DNA from: JBCBKL01 sp963922565
Lineage (GTDB): Bacteria; Pseudomonadota; Alphaproteobacteria; Rhodobacterales; Rhodobacteraceae
Assembly: GCA_963922565.1 (NCBI GenBank)
Contig: CAWUIQ010000014.1
Location: 1-64,000, forward strand
DNA length: 64,000 bases
Reading direction: 5' to 3'
Part shown: positions 51,616-60,540 of the stretch, in pieces
Layout of the letters: each line of letters starts with the position of its first letter
Position numbering within the stretch: the first letter of the stretch is position 1
The notes under the pieces: model-generated
The model's database searches: none
What the model was told of the DNA's origin: nothing
The model's input: the letters and a program-made list of their open reading frames with translations, nothing else
Translations under genes and position numbers: made by a program

Positions 51616-52407
51616 TCAGATCTCGGTGCTGACCTGTTCGGCTATGGGCGCCAGATCCACGTTTTCCGGGCCGACAACCACATAGGCCGCGTCAGGCGTC
51701 GACCATGTCGCCATCGTGATGTCGCCGAAATCACGGGGCGAAATCGGGTTGACGGCACCGTCACCGCCCCGGTCGATCGCGCAGATGGCCACGACCGCAC
51801 CCGCCTCGTTGGTATAGATCAACTGGATCACCGGCTTGCCCGCCGCGACCAGCAAACGCGCGCCCCGGTATTCAAACCCGAAGGGCGCCAGATCAGGCGT
51901 GGTGAATTCGACACCGGTCGTTGCGGCCAGCCATGTCTCGATATGGTCGCGCTCATCAGCCGCAACCTCGACCAGATGGCGCCCCTGGGCCGCATAGACC
52001 CGGTGATAGTCGGCCACGTTGTCCAGCCATCCCCGCGCCATCTGCACTGGCGCTTCGGGTTGCATGGTCCAGACGCCCAGCCCACCAGCACCGGCCCCGA
52101 TGGCCAGGAATGCGAGCGCCGCGGCGATTGACCGCCACCACGATGCGGGCGGCGCGTTTTCGTTCGCCGGCTGCGCTAGTATGGCCATCTCGGGCAATTC
52201 AATAGCGGGCGGATCGGCCAGATCGGCTTCGAACGCGGCCGCAATGTCGATGTCGAGCGCCCGCAAGGCCGCAATCTCGGCCCGCACGCCCGCATCCTCT
52301 GCAGCCAGCGCTTCGATCTCGGCCATTTCGCCGGGTGGCAATTCGCCGTCCACATAAGCGCTCAGGCGATCCAGCAATGCCTCTGATATGACTCCGTTCG
52401 TCGTCAT
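51616..52407 (-). CDS. membrane anti-sigma-factor-like protein
   Basis: A 263-residue single-pass membrane protein. Residues 1-60 resemble an anti-sigma N-terminal domain (LLDRLSAYVDGELPPGEMAEIEALAAEDAGVRAEIAALRALD), a transmembrane helix follows at about residues 93-113 (SIAAALAFLAIGAGAGGLGVW), and a periplasmic part of about 150 residues ends the protein. The zinc motif H-x3-C-x2-C common in ZAS-type anti-sigma factors is absent. It overlaps the sigma-factor stop by 4 bases, so it most likely holds that sigma factor inactive at the membrane until a periplasmic signal arrives. This is the standard sigma/anti-sigma arrangement. Confidence 0.85.
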   Translation of the reverse strand: MTTNGVISEALLDRLSAYVDGELPPGEMAEIEALAAEDAGVRAEIAALRALDIDIAAAFEADLADPPAIELPEMAILAQPANENAPPASWWRSIAAALAFLAIGAGAGGLGVWTMQPEAPVQMARGWLDNVADYHRVYAAQGRHLVEVAADERDHIETWLAATTGVEFTTPDLAPFGFEYRGARLLVAAGKPVIQLIYTNEAGAVVAICAIDRGGDGAVNPISPRDFGDITMATWSTPDAAYVVVGPENVDLAPIAEQVSTEI

Positions 52408-52928
52408 TGTGTTCCCGTTGCCGCCAACGCGGCCCTCAACCGTTTACGCGCGTTAGACATGCGCGACATAACTGTCCCAATCGGGATATCCAGTATGTCC
52501 GCTGCGTCCTGGTACGAATACCCTTCAACACTCACCAGCAGCAGAACCGAAGACAGGCCTTCAGGAAGGCCATGGATCAGACCCAGGAGCTGCTTTCCAT
52601 AGGCCTCATCCTCGGGGGTGACGGGCGTGTTCAGCGCATCGCTTTCGCCCGCATCCTCCTGCCCGGCCCCGACCCGGACAGACCGTTTGCGCAATTCCGA
52701 TATCCACGTGTTGCGCATCATCGTGAACAGCCAACTGTCGAGCCTCGTGCCGACCTGCCAGCTGTCCGCGTTCTGTATGGCCTTTTCGCAAACCGTCTGA
52801 ACCAGATCGTCTGCATCGGCCCTGTTCCGCGTCAATGTCAGACCAAAGCGGTGAAGACGCGGAAGACACGCAACCAGATCGGTACGAAACTTGTTCTGCG
52901 TGTCGGTATGCCGGACTGCCAAGCTCAC
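52404..52928 (-). CDS. ECF-family RNA polymerase sigma factor
   Basis: ECF sigma factor of 174 residues. Region 2 is near residues 10-80 (DLVACLPRLHRFGLTLTRNRADADDLVQTVCEKAI, DSWLFTMMRNTWISELRKR) and region 4 near 110-165 (LIHGLPEGLSSVLLLVSVEGYSYQDAADILDIPIGTVMSRMSNARKRLRAAL). The start is uncertain. GTG at 52928 gives a family-like length; a TTG at 53039 overlaps the TPR-gene stop (TTGA) and would add 37 residues unlike sigma factors. The anti-sigma gene follows with a 4-base overlap. Confidence 0.88.
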   Translation of the reverse strand: MSLAVRHTDTQNKFRTDLVACLPRLHRFGLTLTRNRADADDLVQTVCEKAIQNADSWQVGTRLDSWLFTMMRNTWISELRKRSVRVGAGQEDAGESDALNTPVTPEDEAYGKQLLGLIHGLPEGLSSVLLLVSVEGYSYQDAADILDIPIGTVMSRMSNARKRLRAALAATGTQ

Positions 52929-53035
52929 ATGCACCGCCAAAGAGTTTATGGGGCCCACTCTCCGACCCAGTTCCCAATGAACCGGATCGGAGACGGAATC
53001 GCAACTGCGATACGCTATGGTGTGCCGGACGTTGC

Positions 53036-53578
53036 TCAATAGGTGTGGTTGCCCGTGTAAAGTGCTTGTTCAAGCGCCGTATAGGCCCAGGTTTCGCGCC
53101 CGCCGCGTGCAGCAATCTCGCGCAGCTGCGTCGCCGCACCGATCTTGTCACCCTGGCTAAGCAGGCCCTGGCCCATATACGACCGCGCAAGGATATAGTC
53201 GGGGTCGATGGTCAGCGCTGCTTGGTAGTATTCCATGGCAGCATCCATGTTGCCCTGCTTGCGGTTGATAAAGCCCATGTAGTTCAGGAACCGTGGATCC
53301 TGGGGGGCATCGGCCGCCGCGATGACCATCTGCGCCCGGTCGAACTTGTTGGCATATGCCAACTCGCGAACGGCGTCGTACCGTTCTTCGTCCGAAAACG
53401 CCTCGGATTTCGCTTCGAGGCACGACTTTGTCTTGCGGTCATAGATCTGGCCACGCTCGCACTTGATTGTGGTCTTGGTTGTCCGTGGCGGTTTGCTGTC
53501 ATCGCTACCGGCGGCAAAGGCTGGGCCTGTGAGGGCGGCGAAGATTGCGGCAGAGATCAGAAATTTTGGAAAACGCAT
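53036..53578 (-). CDS. exported TPR-repeat protein
   Basis: A 180-residue secreted protein. The signal peptide MRFPKFLISAAIFAALTGPAFA is followed by a Cys-containing segment (IKCERGQIYDRKTKSCLEAKSE, two cysteines that could pair) and about three tetratricopeptide-like repeats (RFLNYMGFINRKQGNMDAAMEYYQAALTIDPDYILARSYMGQGLLSQGDKIGAATQLREIA). It is probably a periplasmic scaffold; no partner can be named. It lies directly upstream of the ECF sigma gene in the same direction and may belong to its regulon. Confidence 0.8.
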   Translation of the reverse strand: MRFPKFLISAAIFAALTGPAFAAGSDDSKPPRTTKTTIKCERGQIYDRKTKSCLEAKSEAFSDEERYDAVRELAYANKFDRAQMVIAAADAPQDPRFLNYMGFINRKQGNMDAAMEYYQAALTIDPDYILARSYMGQGLLSQGDKIGAATQLREIAARGGRETWAYTALEQALYTGNHTY

Positions 53579-53688
53579 GAATTCGGTCTTTCATCGGTTT
53601 GAGTTGCGTTCACCCCGCTTTCTTGCGGTGTGCTGACCGGTAAACGCGCCACCGAACGCCTTTATTCACTTTGTTCAAAATTTTTTTC

Positions 53689-53709
53689 TGACCCCGCTTT
53701 TTGGGGTCA
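53689..53709. other. hairpin at the end of ptsP
   Basis: TGACCCC (53689-53695) pairs with GGGGTCA (53703-53709), which includes the ptsP stop codon. On the minus strand an A-rich, not T-rich, tract follows, so it may protect the 3' end more than terminate. Confidence 0.4.
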
Positions 53710-55947
53710 TTTATTCTGGCTCAGATAGTCCATCACCGACCGTCTGACGCACATCTCGCCGCGGTGCCGGGCATCGGCGATCACCTTGCGGACTTCTTCG
53801 AGGTTCGAGCGGCGCAAGAGGCTCTTGACCGGTCCGATCGAGGCAGGGCGCATCGACAGCGTCCGCATTCCAATGGCGGCAAAGCACAGCGCCTCGACGG
53901 GTCGCCCCGCATCCTCGCCACAAAAGCTGAGCGGAGTGCCCGTCTCATTACACCGCTCGACGATCCGCTCGATGAAGCTGAGAAAGCTGACGTTCAGCGT
54001 GTCATAGCGGCGGCGCACTCGTTCGTTTTCACGGTCGGCCGCAAAGAAGAACTGCTTCAGATCGTTGCCACCGATCGAAAGAAAACCGACTTCCTCAAAG
54101 AACTTCTTGGGCGCAAAAGCCAGCGATGGCGTCTCAAGCATCGCGCCAACCTCAAGCGTTTCAGGCAGCACATGACCCAGCCGCGTTTCCCGCTCGATCG
54201 CTTTGTCCACCTCTGCACGGGCGCGTGTGTATTCCTCGTACTGCGCGACAAAGGGGAACATGACGGTCAGGGGGCGTCCGTTCGCGGCCCGGATCAGAGC
54301 CTGAAGCTGCATCCGCATCACGCCGGGCTTGTCCAGACCTACCCGGATGGCGCGCCAGCCGAGGGCCGGGTTAGGCTCGTCATTGGGCTTCATGTACGGC
54401 AGAACCTTGTCCGACCCGATATCGAGCGTCCGAAAGACGACCCGCTTGCCCCCTGCCGCGTCGAGAACGCGGGCATAGAGCTGGGCCAGTTCGGTCCGCT
54501 TGGGCATCTGGTTGCGGACAAGAAACTGCAGCTCGGTCCGGAAAAGCCCCACGCCCTCGGCTCCGGAACTTTCAAGCGAGGGCAGATCTGCCATCAACCC
54601 AGCATTCATATGCAATGATATGACAGCGCCGCACCGTGTTTCAGCCGGCTTGTCGCGGATCGAGGCATAGCGTTCGAGTGCTGCCGCCTCCATCGCCATC
54701 TTGTCGCGAAAGGCCGCCACAACCGTGTCGTCAGGGCGCAAATGGACGATGCCCTGCTCGCCATCGACCATGACGTGATCGCCATTGAGCGCCTCGGTCG
54801 TGATGCGCTCGGCATGAACGATCAGCGGGATCGCAAGCGCGCGCGCCACGATGGCGGCATGGCTGCCGACCGACCCGGCTTCGAGGATGATACCCTTGAG
54901 GCTGCGGCCATAATCCAGCAACTCACCCGGCCCGATGTTGCGCGCGACCAGAACCGGATCAGACGGCATCTCGGCCCCGGTATCCGCCCCCTGCCCCGTC
55001 AGGATGCGCAGCAACCGGTTCGACAGGTCATCAAGGTCGCTGAGCCGTTCGCGCAGATAATTGTCGGTTGCCTGCTCCATCCGCGAACGGGCAAGCGATT
55101 GTTCCTTTTCGACCGCAGCCTCGGCGGACAAGCCGCGGCTGATGTCCTCTTCCATCCGGCGCATCCAGCTGCGGGAATTGGCGAACATCCGGTAGGCTTC
55201 GAGCACCTGCATGTGCTCGGCATCCCCACCCGCAATCGACAGCATCTTATCGACGCCCACCCGCAATTCTTCGACCGCACATTTCAGGCGCTCAAGTTCG
55301 CGGTTGGGATCGTCCGCGATCGGGTTGGTGACGACAACGCGTGGCTCGTGCAGCCAGATATGGCCCTCGCAAAGCCCCTCCTGGCCAACCGTGCCGCGTA
55401 TCAATTCCGGCTGCGAATGCAGGGCCGTCAGGGCAGCGCCCTCACCGACGAAGGCACCAAGTTCGGTCATCTCGGCCAGAACCATCGCCACGACCTCAAG
55501 CGCATAGACCGCGTCGGACGAGAATTCGCGCGCCGTCTTCGACTGCACCACGAGAACGCCCAAAACGTCACCGAGGCGCTGGATCGGAATGCCCAGAAAG
55601 CTGGGGAACACCTCTTCGCCGGTTTCCGGCATAAACCGGAACCCCTTGGCCTGCGGAGCGTTGGCCGTGTTCACCACGCGGCGGCGACGGGCCACGCGAC
55701 CAACCAGACCTTCGCCCAGACGCATGCGTGTCTTGTGAACGGCATCGGGGTTCAGACCCTCGGTGGCACACAGCTCCAGAGTCTCGGAATCGCGAAACAG
55801 GTAGATCGAACAGACATCGCTGCCGATGCTGTCGGCGATCAGATGCGTGATCTTGTCGAGCCGCGCCTGCCCCGGAGCGTCGGACGCCATGGCGTCGCGC
55901 AAGCGGCCCAGCAGCTTGCGGCTCTCAGTCTCTGTCTGCTCGGGCAT
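53707..55947 (-). CDS. ptsP: phosphoenolpyruvate-protein phosphotransferase PtsP (EI-Ntr)
   Basis: EI of the nitrogen phosphotransferase system, 746 residues: a GAF domain (residues about 18-160, SIGSDVCSIYLFRDSETLELCATEGLN, RLGEGLVGRVARRRRVVNT), the EI N-domain (about 175-295), the phospho-histidine domain with the active His in AGSVGSHAAIVARAL (about residue 355), and the PEP-binding barrel (EGVGLFRTELQFLVRNQMP, RTLDIGSDKVLPYMKP, FLSIGGNDLKQF, and the catalytic Cys in FCGEDAGRPVEAL). It passes phosphate from PEP to NPr and EIIA-Ntr, regulating metabolism rather than sugar uptake. NPr and EIIA are not in this window. lysC-ptsP synteny is common in alphaproteobacteria; here usp lies between them. 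Confidence 0.95.
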   Translation of the reverse strand: MPEQTETESRKLLGRLRDAMASDAPGQARLDKITHLIADSIGSDVCSIYLFRDSETLELCATEGLNPDAVHKTRMRLGEGLVGRVARRRRVVNTANAPQAKGFRFMPETGEEVFPSFLGIPIQRLGDVLGVLVVQSKTAREFSSDAVYALEVVAMVLAEMTELGAFVGEGAALTALHSQPELIRGTVGQEGLCEGHIWLHEPRVVVTNPIADDPNRELERLKCAVEELRVGVDKMLSIAGGDAEHMQVLEAYRMFANSRSWMRRMEEDISRGLSAEAAVEKEQSLARSRMEQATDNYLRERLSDLDDLSNRLLRILTGQGADTGAEMPSDPVLVARNIGPGELLDYGRSLKGIILEAGSVGSHAAIVARALAIPLIVHAERITTEALNGDHVMVDGEQGIVHLRPDDTVVAAFRDKMAMEAAALERYASIRDKPAETRCGAVISLHMNAGLMADLPSLESSGAEGVGLFRTELQFLVRNQMPKRTELAQLYARVLDAAGGKRVVFRTLDIGSDKVLPYMKPNDEPNPALGWRAIRVGLDKPGVMRMQLQALIRAANGRPLTVMFPFVAQYEEYTRARAEVDKAIERETRLGHVLPETLEVGAMLETPSLAFAPKKFFEEVGFLSIGGNDLKQFFFAADRENERVRRRYDTLNVSFLSFIERIVERCNETGTPLSFCGEDAGRPVEALCFAAIGMRTLSMRPASIGPVKSLLRRSNLEEVRKVIADARHRGEMCVRRSVMDYLSQNK

Positions 55948-56143
55948 GAGCCCAATTCTCCCTGACCGTCAAGTTGACAGCTTAGATCACAGCGGACTCA
56001 CATTGAAAACGGGGTTTCCGCGCGGGATCAATAGAAAATACTCGTTATACGGGAGTTTTTTGAACCGCTGTCGGTAAAGTTGAGCGACTGAGGGGTAGCC
56101 GCCGTAAAGAGCGGCAGTGGCGGTGGTCATGGCCAAGCAACCC

Positions 56144-56157
56144 TTGATCGATATCAA
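56144..56157. promoter_or_regulatory. perfect FNR/FnrL box upstream of the usp gene
   Basis: TTGAT-CGAT-ATCAA, an exact match to the FNR consensus TTGAT-N4-ATCAA, centred 58 bases before the usp ATG. In a class II promoter (site at -41.5) transcription would start near 56192, about 17 bases before the gene. Confidence 0.75.
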
Positions 56158-56208
56158 TGATTTCATTGAAGCGACCCTTAGTCTTTGGATTGCTAAGGGA
56201 GAAAGCCG

Positions 56209-56625
56209 ATGTATTCGAAAATCCTTGTCCCGGTCGATCTGGAGCATGCAGACAAGCTTGGCAAAGCACTGTCAGTCGCGGCCCAGACGGCGAAGGAAAA
56301 CGACGCCAAGGTCATCTATGTCGATGTGGTTGATGCCGTGCCCACAACCTCACCGATCACCGAGGGTGAACGCATGGCGGATCGCCTGAGATTGTTCGCC
56401 GCTGACCAGGCCAAGGCGCATGGCATTGAGATCATGGATCAAATTGCATTGCGCAGCGACTTCAGCCTGAACGTGGGCGCCGACATCATAAAGGCTGCCA
56501 AGGACGCCGACTGCGACCTGATCGTCATGGCAAGCCATGTGCCGGGCATAAAGGATCACTTTTTGTCCTCGAACGCGGGCTATGTCGCGTCCCATGCGCC
56601 GATATCCGTGCACGTGGTTCGCTAA
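56209..56625 (+). CDS. universal stress protein
   Basis: UspA-domain protein, 138 residues: KILVPVDLEHADKLGKALSVAAQTAKENDAKVIYVDVVD at the N-terminus, DIIKAAKDADCDLIVMASHVPGIKDHFLSSNAGYVASHAPISVHVV at the C-terminus. The ATP-binding G-x2-G-x9-G-S/T loop is altered (HVPGIKDHFLSSNAGYVASHAP), so nucleotide binding is uncertain. The start ATG follows AGGGAGA. It stands alone between ptsP and lysC, with a perfect FNR box upstream, so induction under low oxygen is likely. Usp proteins support survival in growth arrest or anaerobiosis. Confidence 0.9.
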   Translation: MYSKILVPVDLEHADKLGKALSVAAQTAKENDAKVIYVDVVDAVPTTSPITEGERMADRLRLFAADQAKAHGIEIMDQIALRSDFSLNVGADIIKAAKDADCDLIVMASHVPGIKDHFLSSNAGYVASHAPISVHVVR

Positions 56626-56679
56626 TTCTCACCGCCGCGATTGCCCGAACGGCCTTTCCTGCCGACAAACAGGCGTCTT

Positions 56680-57921
56680 TCAGGCCACCTTGTCCAAGCC
56701 GAACGCATCGTGCAGGGCCTGAACCGCCAGTTCCATATACTTGCGGTCGATCAGGACGCTGACCTTGATCTCGGACGTGGTGATCACCTTGATGTTGATG
56801 CCCTCGTCCCGCAGCGTGGCGAACATCTTGGATGCGACACCCGCGTGGCTGCGCATGCCGATCCCGACGATCGACACCTTGGCCACATCGGTATCGGCGA
56901 CGAGGTCGTGAAAGTTGATCTCGCCCCGTTCCTTGGCTTCGGTCATCGCCTTTTCAGCCCGGGTCACCTGATCGACGGGGCAGGAAAAGGTCATGTCGGT
57001 CCGGCCTTCTTCGGCGATGTTCTGGACGATCATGTCGACATTAACGCCGGCATCCGCCAAGGGGCCAAAGATCGCCGCGGCGATCCCCGGACGGTCCGCC
57101 ACGGAAACGAGGGTCATCTTGGCTTCGTCCCGGCTATAGGCCACACCGGCCACGACATTGCTTTCCACGATATCCTCCTCGGCACAAACCAGCGTGCCCG
57201 CATTGTCCGATTGTTCTCCGAAGCTCGATAAGACCCGCAGGCGCACATTGTAGCGCATGGCCAGCTCGACCGAACGGGTCTGCAGCACCTTGGCACCGAG
57301 GCTGGCGAGTTCCAGCATCTCTTCGAAAGCGATTTTTTCCAGCTTGCGGGCCTTGTCGCTGACGCGCGGATCGGTCGTATAGACGCCATCGACATCCGTA
57401 TAGATGTCACACCGCTCCGCACCAAAGGCGGCAGCAAAGGCGACCGCCGTGGTGTCGCTGCCGCCCCGGCCCAGCGTCGTGATCCGGCCCTCGGGGCTGA
57501 TACCCTGAAAGCCCGCGACCACGGCAACCCGCATCCCCTCGCCAAACTTGGCATTGATGTTGTCGGTCGGGATCTCTTCGATCCGGGCGGCACTGTGGGC
57601 GCTGGTCGTTTTGAGAGGCACTTGCCAGCCCTGCCAGGACCGGGCGGGCACATCCATTTCCTGCAACGTGAGGGCCATCAGGCCCGCCGTCACGTTCTCG
57701 CCCGACGACACGACCGCATCGTATTCGCGGGCATCAAACAACGGTGAGGTTTCGTTGACCCAGCCGACCAGTTCGTTTGTCTTGCCCGACATCGCGCTGA
57801 CGATAACGATCACGTCATAGCCATTGGCCACCTCGACACCGACGCGCTTGGCCGCACGCTTGATGCGATCGAGGGTGGCGACGGACGTGCCTCCGAATTT
57901 CATCACCAAGACTGGCATCAT
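56680..57921 (-). CDS. lysC: aspartate kinase
   Basis: Aspartate kinase (EC 2.7.2.4), 413 residues, first step of the lysine/threonine/methionine pathway. The kinase domain starts VMKFGGTSVATLDRIKR, with VVSSGENVTAGLMAL, ITTLGRGGSDTTAVAFAAAFGAERCDIYTDVDGVYTTDPR and SLGAKVLQTRSVELAMRYN. Two ACT domains (from about residue 265, TLVSVADRPGIAAAIFGPLADAGVNVDMIVQN, and VSIVGIGMRSHAGVASKMFATL) provide allosteric feedback. Two adjacent in-frame ATG codons are possible starts. It is monocistronic. Confidence 0.95.
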   Translation of the reverse strand: MMPVLVMKFGGTSVATLDRIKRAAKRVGVEVANGYDVIVIVSAMSGKTNELVGWVNETSPLFDAREYDAVVSSGENVTAGLMALTLQEMDVPARSWQGWQVPLKTTSAHSAARIEEIPTDNINAKFGEGMRVAVVAGFQGISPEGRITTLGRGGSDTTAVAFAAAFGAERCDIYTDVDGVYTTDPRVSDKARKLEKIAFEEMLELASLGAKVLQTRSVELAMRYNVRLRVLSSFGEQSDNAGTLVCAEEDIVESNVVAGVAYSRDEAKMTLVSVADRPGIAAAIFGPLADAGVNVDMIVQNIAEEGRTDMTFSCPVDQVTRAEKAMTEAKERGEINFHDLVADTDVAKVSIVGIGMRSHAGVASKMFATLRDEGINIKVITTSEIKVSVLIDRKYMELAVQALHDAFGLDKVA

Positions 57922-58018
57922 GACCCCACGCGAAAATTCCGGCGGGTCTTACGCGGGCATGACGCCATGCGCAAGCGGTGCGGACCGTTAAGAGCGGATT
58001 AAGGGACCCAGTCGGCGA

Positions 58019-58663
58019 TCAATAGGGGTGGGCGCGTCCATCCCAGGTTTCAAAGCAACCCGTGGTGGCAACACTGAGGTGGTCGAAACGTTCCACCAAC
58101 CCGTCGGCGGCTTCGTCAACCGAGATCTGGGCGCTGGATCCACCCATATCGGTTCGGACCCAGCCGGGGTGGTAGATGCCAACGGCAATCCCGTCGCTGC
58201 GCAGATCGGAGGCAAGGTTGCGACCCAGGTTCAGCGCCGCGGCCTTGGAAGAGCGGTAGATGTAACTGCCACCGGGCGCCCGTTCATGCGACGCCATCTG
58301 GGATGAGATGATCGCGATCTTGGCCCTGTCTGCCGCGCGTAGATTAGGCAACAGGGCCTGAACGGTTAGAAAGACACCGGTCACATTGGCAGCGAATGTC
58401 TGCGCCCACATCTCCGGCAGGTAGTCGGTTTCAAGGGCCTGACCCTTATCGAGATAGACACCGGCATTGCAGATCAGCAGACCGACCGGCGCCCCGTCGA
58501 GGCGGGCAGCCAGCGCCCTGTGATCATCGGGGTTGGTGACGTCTAAGGTATAGCCCGTCGATCCATCGCGCGATGTCCCGACAACCGAATGGCCCGCCAC
58601 CGCATAGCGATCAGCCAAGGCGGCACCGATGCCACGGTTGGCCCCGGTGATGACGACATGCAT
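58019..58663 (-). CDS. short-chain dehydrogenase/reductase
   Basis: A classical short SDR of 214 residues. NAD(P) motif ITGANRGIG (residues 5-13), LLICNAGVYLDKG (the NAG motif, about 65), catalytic Ser (IAIISSQMAS) and the Tyr in YIYRSSKAAALNLGRNLA (Y-x3-K, about residue 137). It resembles the CsgA/YciK-like SDRs and ends with HPGWVRTDMGG. Substrate unknown. The stop of this gene and the divergent region to lysC hold no operator I recognise; the DUF1178 gene begins just upstream in the same direction. Confidence 0.85.
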   Translation of the reverse strand: MHVVITGANRGIGAALADRYAVAGHSVVGTSRDGSTGYTLDVTNPDDHRALAARLDGAPVGLLICNAGVYLDKGQALETDYLPEMWAQTFAANVTGVFLTVQALLPNLRAADRAKIAIISSQMASHERAPGGSYIYRSSKAAALNLGRNLASDLRSDGIAVGIYHPGWVRTDMGGSSAQISVDEAADGLVERFDHLSVATTGCFETWDGRAHPY

Positions 58664-58668
58664 CGGGG

Positions 58669-59088
58669 TCAGTTGGCCTTGCGGTTCGGCAGGAAGGGCA
58701 GCGGCGCGACCGGAATGCCGTCCTCGATCAGGGCCTTGGCCTCTTCCGGTTTGGCCTCGCCCCAGATCGAACGCTCGGGCGCGCCATCTTCGTGCATGGC
58801 TCGTGCCTCCTTGGCGAACGAACCGCCAACATAGGTCGCGTTCTCTTCGACCTGCTTGCGCATGGCCGCAAGCTGCGCTTCGGTCTGGTTTTGCGGTTTG
58901 CTGAGGGGGCGGGCCTTGTCACGTGCCGCGGTCACACGCGGTGCCATGATGGCCTTTTCGACCGAGGTCGAACCACATACGGCGCAGGTCACATGACCAG
59001 CCGCCTTGAGGCTTTCATAGGCCGACGCGGACTGGAACCAGCTTTCAAAGCTGTGCTCGGCCTCACATTTCAACGTATACCGGATCAT
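58669..59088 (-). CDS. DUF1178 family protein
   Basis: A 139-residue DUF1178 protein. It starts MIRYTLKCEAEHSFESWFQSASAYESLKAAGHVTCAVCGSTSVEKAIMAPRV, with the family's CAVCGS pair (Cys near residue 35-38 and Cys8), suggesting a zinc ribbon-like N-terminus. The rest is charged and helical (KPQNQTEAQLAAMRKQVEENATYVGGSFAKEARAMHEDG). DUF1178 is widespread in alphaproteobacteria with no known function. It lies 5 bases before the SDR gene, so the two are probably co-transcribed. Confidence 0.88.
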   Translation of the reverse strand: MIRYTLKCEAEHSFESWFQSASAYESLKAAGHVTCAVCGSTSVEKAIMAPRVTAARDKARPLSKPQNQTEAQLAAMRKQVEENATYVGGSFAKEARAMHEDGAPERSIWGEAKPEEAKALIEDGIPVAPLPFLPNRKAN

Positions 59089-59151
59089 TGGCTACCCTAA
59101 ATCAAGCTGACCGATGAAATAACGATTGATCGGGTAAGGTCAATGCGCTCT

Positions 59152-59652
59152 TCAGCGCAGGGCTTTGGGGTCGAACTCACGCAGGATCCGGGCGAGTTCG
59201 GGCTCGTCCACCATGGCCGCCGCCTTTTTCCGCGACACCCATTTGCGCTTGCGCTCGGTGCGTTCGGGATAGTCCTTCGCCATTTCTTTGACCTTAACGG
59301 CATAGACCATGGCGACGCAGGGCAGACCGGCATCCTTTCCCAGCAACTTGACGTAGGAATAGATCCCGACCGGGTGTGGATTGACGCGGCCAACAGCGCC
59401 CGCCTCTTCCCAGGCTTCATGCAGCGCGGATTCCGATGGCGATTTACCACGCACGGGCCAGCCTTTGGGCACAATCCAGCGCCGCGTGCGGCGTGACGTG
59501 ACCAATAGAATCTGGACACGGCTTGCCTTCATCCGGTAGCAGACCGCCGCAAATTGGGTGCGGACATCGGTCTTCCTGGCCCCACGCAAACCCATGGGCA
59601 TTTGTTTCGGTAGCGGTGCAGTCACAGCTTCGGTTCTCTTCTGCTCGTTCAT
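59152..59652 (-). CDS. Nudix hydrolase
   Basis: Nudix hydrolase, 166 residues. The domain spans about 25-150 with the Nudix box GKSPSESALHEAWEEAGAVG (about residues 70-89; the usual R-E is H-E here), preceded by RRWIVPKGWPVRG, the DIPP/diadenosine-type lead-in. It probably hydrolyses a diphosphoinositol- or dinucleoside polyphosphate-type substrate; this cannot be settled by sequence. The N-terminal 25 residues are charged and variable. It is divergent from modA. Confidence 0.87.
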   Translation of the reverse strand: MNEQKRTEAVTAPLPKQMPMGLRGARKTDVRTQFAAVCYRMKASRVQILLVTSRRTRRWIVPKGWPVRGKSPSESALHEAWEEAGAVGRVNPHPVGIYSYVKLLGKDAGLPCVAMVYAVKVKEMAKDYPERTERKRKWVSRKKAAAMVDEPELARILREFDPKALR

Positions 59653-59796
59653 TCAACCATAGCGGAAATATGGGCCAGCGAAAAGCTAAAGCATTAATAT
59701 TGGGTGACTTACCCTTGTTTTCATGGGTTATTCCGCCACACCAGCGCCACGAATTACCGCTTGCATAGGGTCGGGACGACGCGGATATTTGCCCCG

Positions 59797-60540
59797 ATGA
59801 AAAGAGTATTCGGGATCAAAGCCCTGGCCGTTCTGGTGGCCATCGCAACCGCGATGCCAGCCCAGGCGCGCGATACGATCACCATTTTTGCCGCTGCCAG
59901 CCTGCGCGGCGCGCTCGATGAAGCCGCGGACATGTCGGTTGATGCTGTAGAGATCAGTTTTGGCGGGTCGGGCACCATTGCCCGGCAGGTCGCCCTGGGT
60001 GCTCCTGCCGATGTCGTTATCCTGGCCCACCCCCGCTGGATGAACTGGCTTGAAGAGCAGAATGCGCTGATGCCGGAAACACGGCGCGACATGCTCTCGA
60101 ATGAGATTGTTATGATCGGACCAGATACCGCGGACGATCTGGGGCCCGGCACACAGGCCATCGCTGAGCGCCTTGGCGACAGTCGCCTTGCCATGGGCCA
60201 GCGCGACGCCGTGCCCGCCGGTATCTATGGCAAGGAATGGCTCGAACATCTGGGTCTGTGGGATGAGATCGAGCCCCGCCTGGCCGAAACGGAAAACGTA
60301 CGGCTTGCACTGGCGCTGGTGGCGCGGGGTGAGGCGCCGCTTGGTATCGTCTACGCGTCCGACGCCGCCGCCGAACCCAAGGTGCGGGTTCTGCTGCGGG
60401 CTGAGACGGGCAGCCACAGCGCGATCGTTTACCCCGCCGCTGCCGTCACCGATGAGGGCGCGGCGCTGCTCGATGATCTGATGAATGCCGATACCGCCCG
60501 CATTTTTGCCAAGCACGGGTTCGTCCCGCTGTTTCCATGA
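59797..60540 (+). CDS. modA: molybdate ABC transporter substrate-binding protein
   Basis: Molybdate-binding periplasmic protein, 247 residues. The signal peptide MKRVFGIKALAVLVAIATAMPAQA is followed by RDTITIFAAASLRGALDEAADMSVDAVEISFGGSGTIARQVALGAPADVVILAHPRWMNWL, with the ModA family AAASL and GSGTIARQ-GAPADV ligand motifs, then RLAMGQRDAVPAGIYGKEWLEHLGLW. ATG at 59797 was chosen because the signal peptide starts there; an in-frame extension upstream is dropped. No strong Shine-Dalgarno is present. The stop overlaps modB by 4 bases. Confidence 0.92.
   Translation: MKRVFGIKALAVLVAIATAMPAQARDTITIFAAASLRGALDEAADMSVDAVEISFGGSGTIARQVALGAPADVVILAHPRWMNWLEEQNALMPETRRDMLSNEIVMIGPDTADDLGPGTQAIAERLGDSRLAMGQRDAVPAGIYGKEWLEHLGLWDEIEPRLAETENVRLALALVARGEAPLGIVYASDAAAEPKVRVLLRAETGSHSAIVYPAAAVTDEGAALLDDLMNADTARIFAKHGFVPLFP

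Noticed and set aside
59657..59673. CCATA...TATGG inverted repeat before modA as a Mo-box
   Set aside because: Only 5-bp arms and no match to the ModE consensus; chance is likely.
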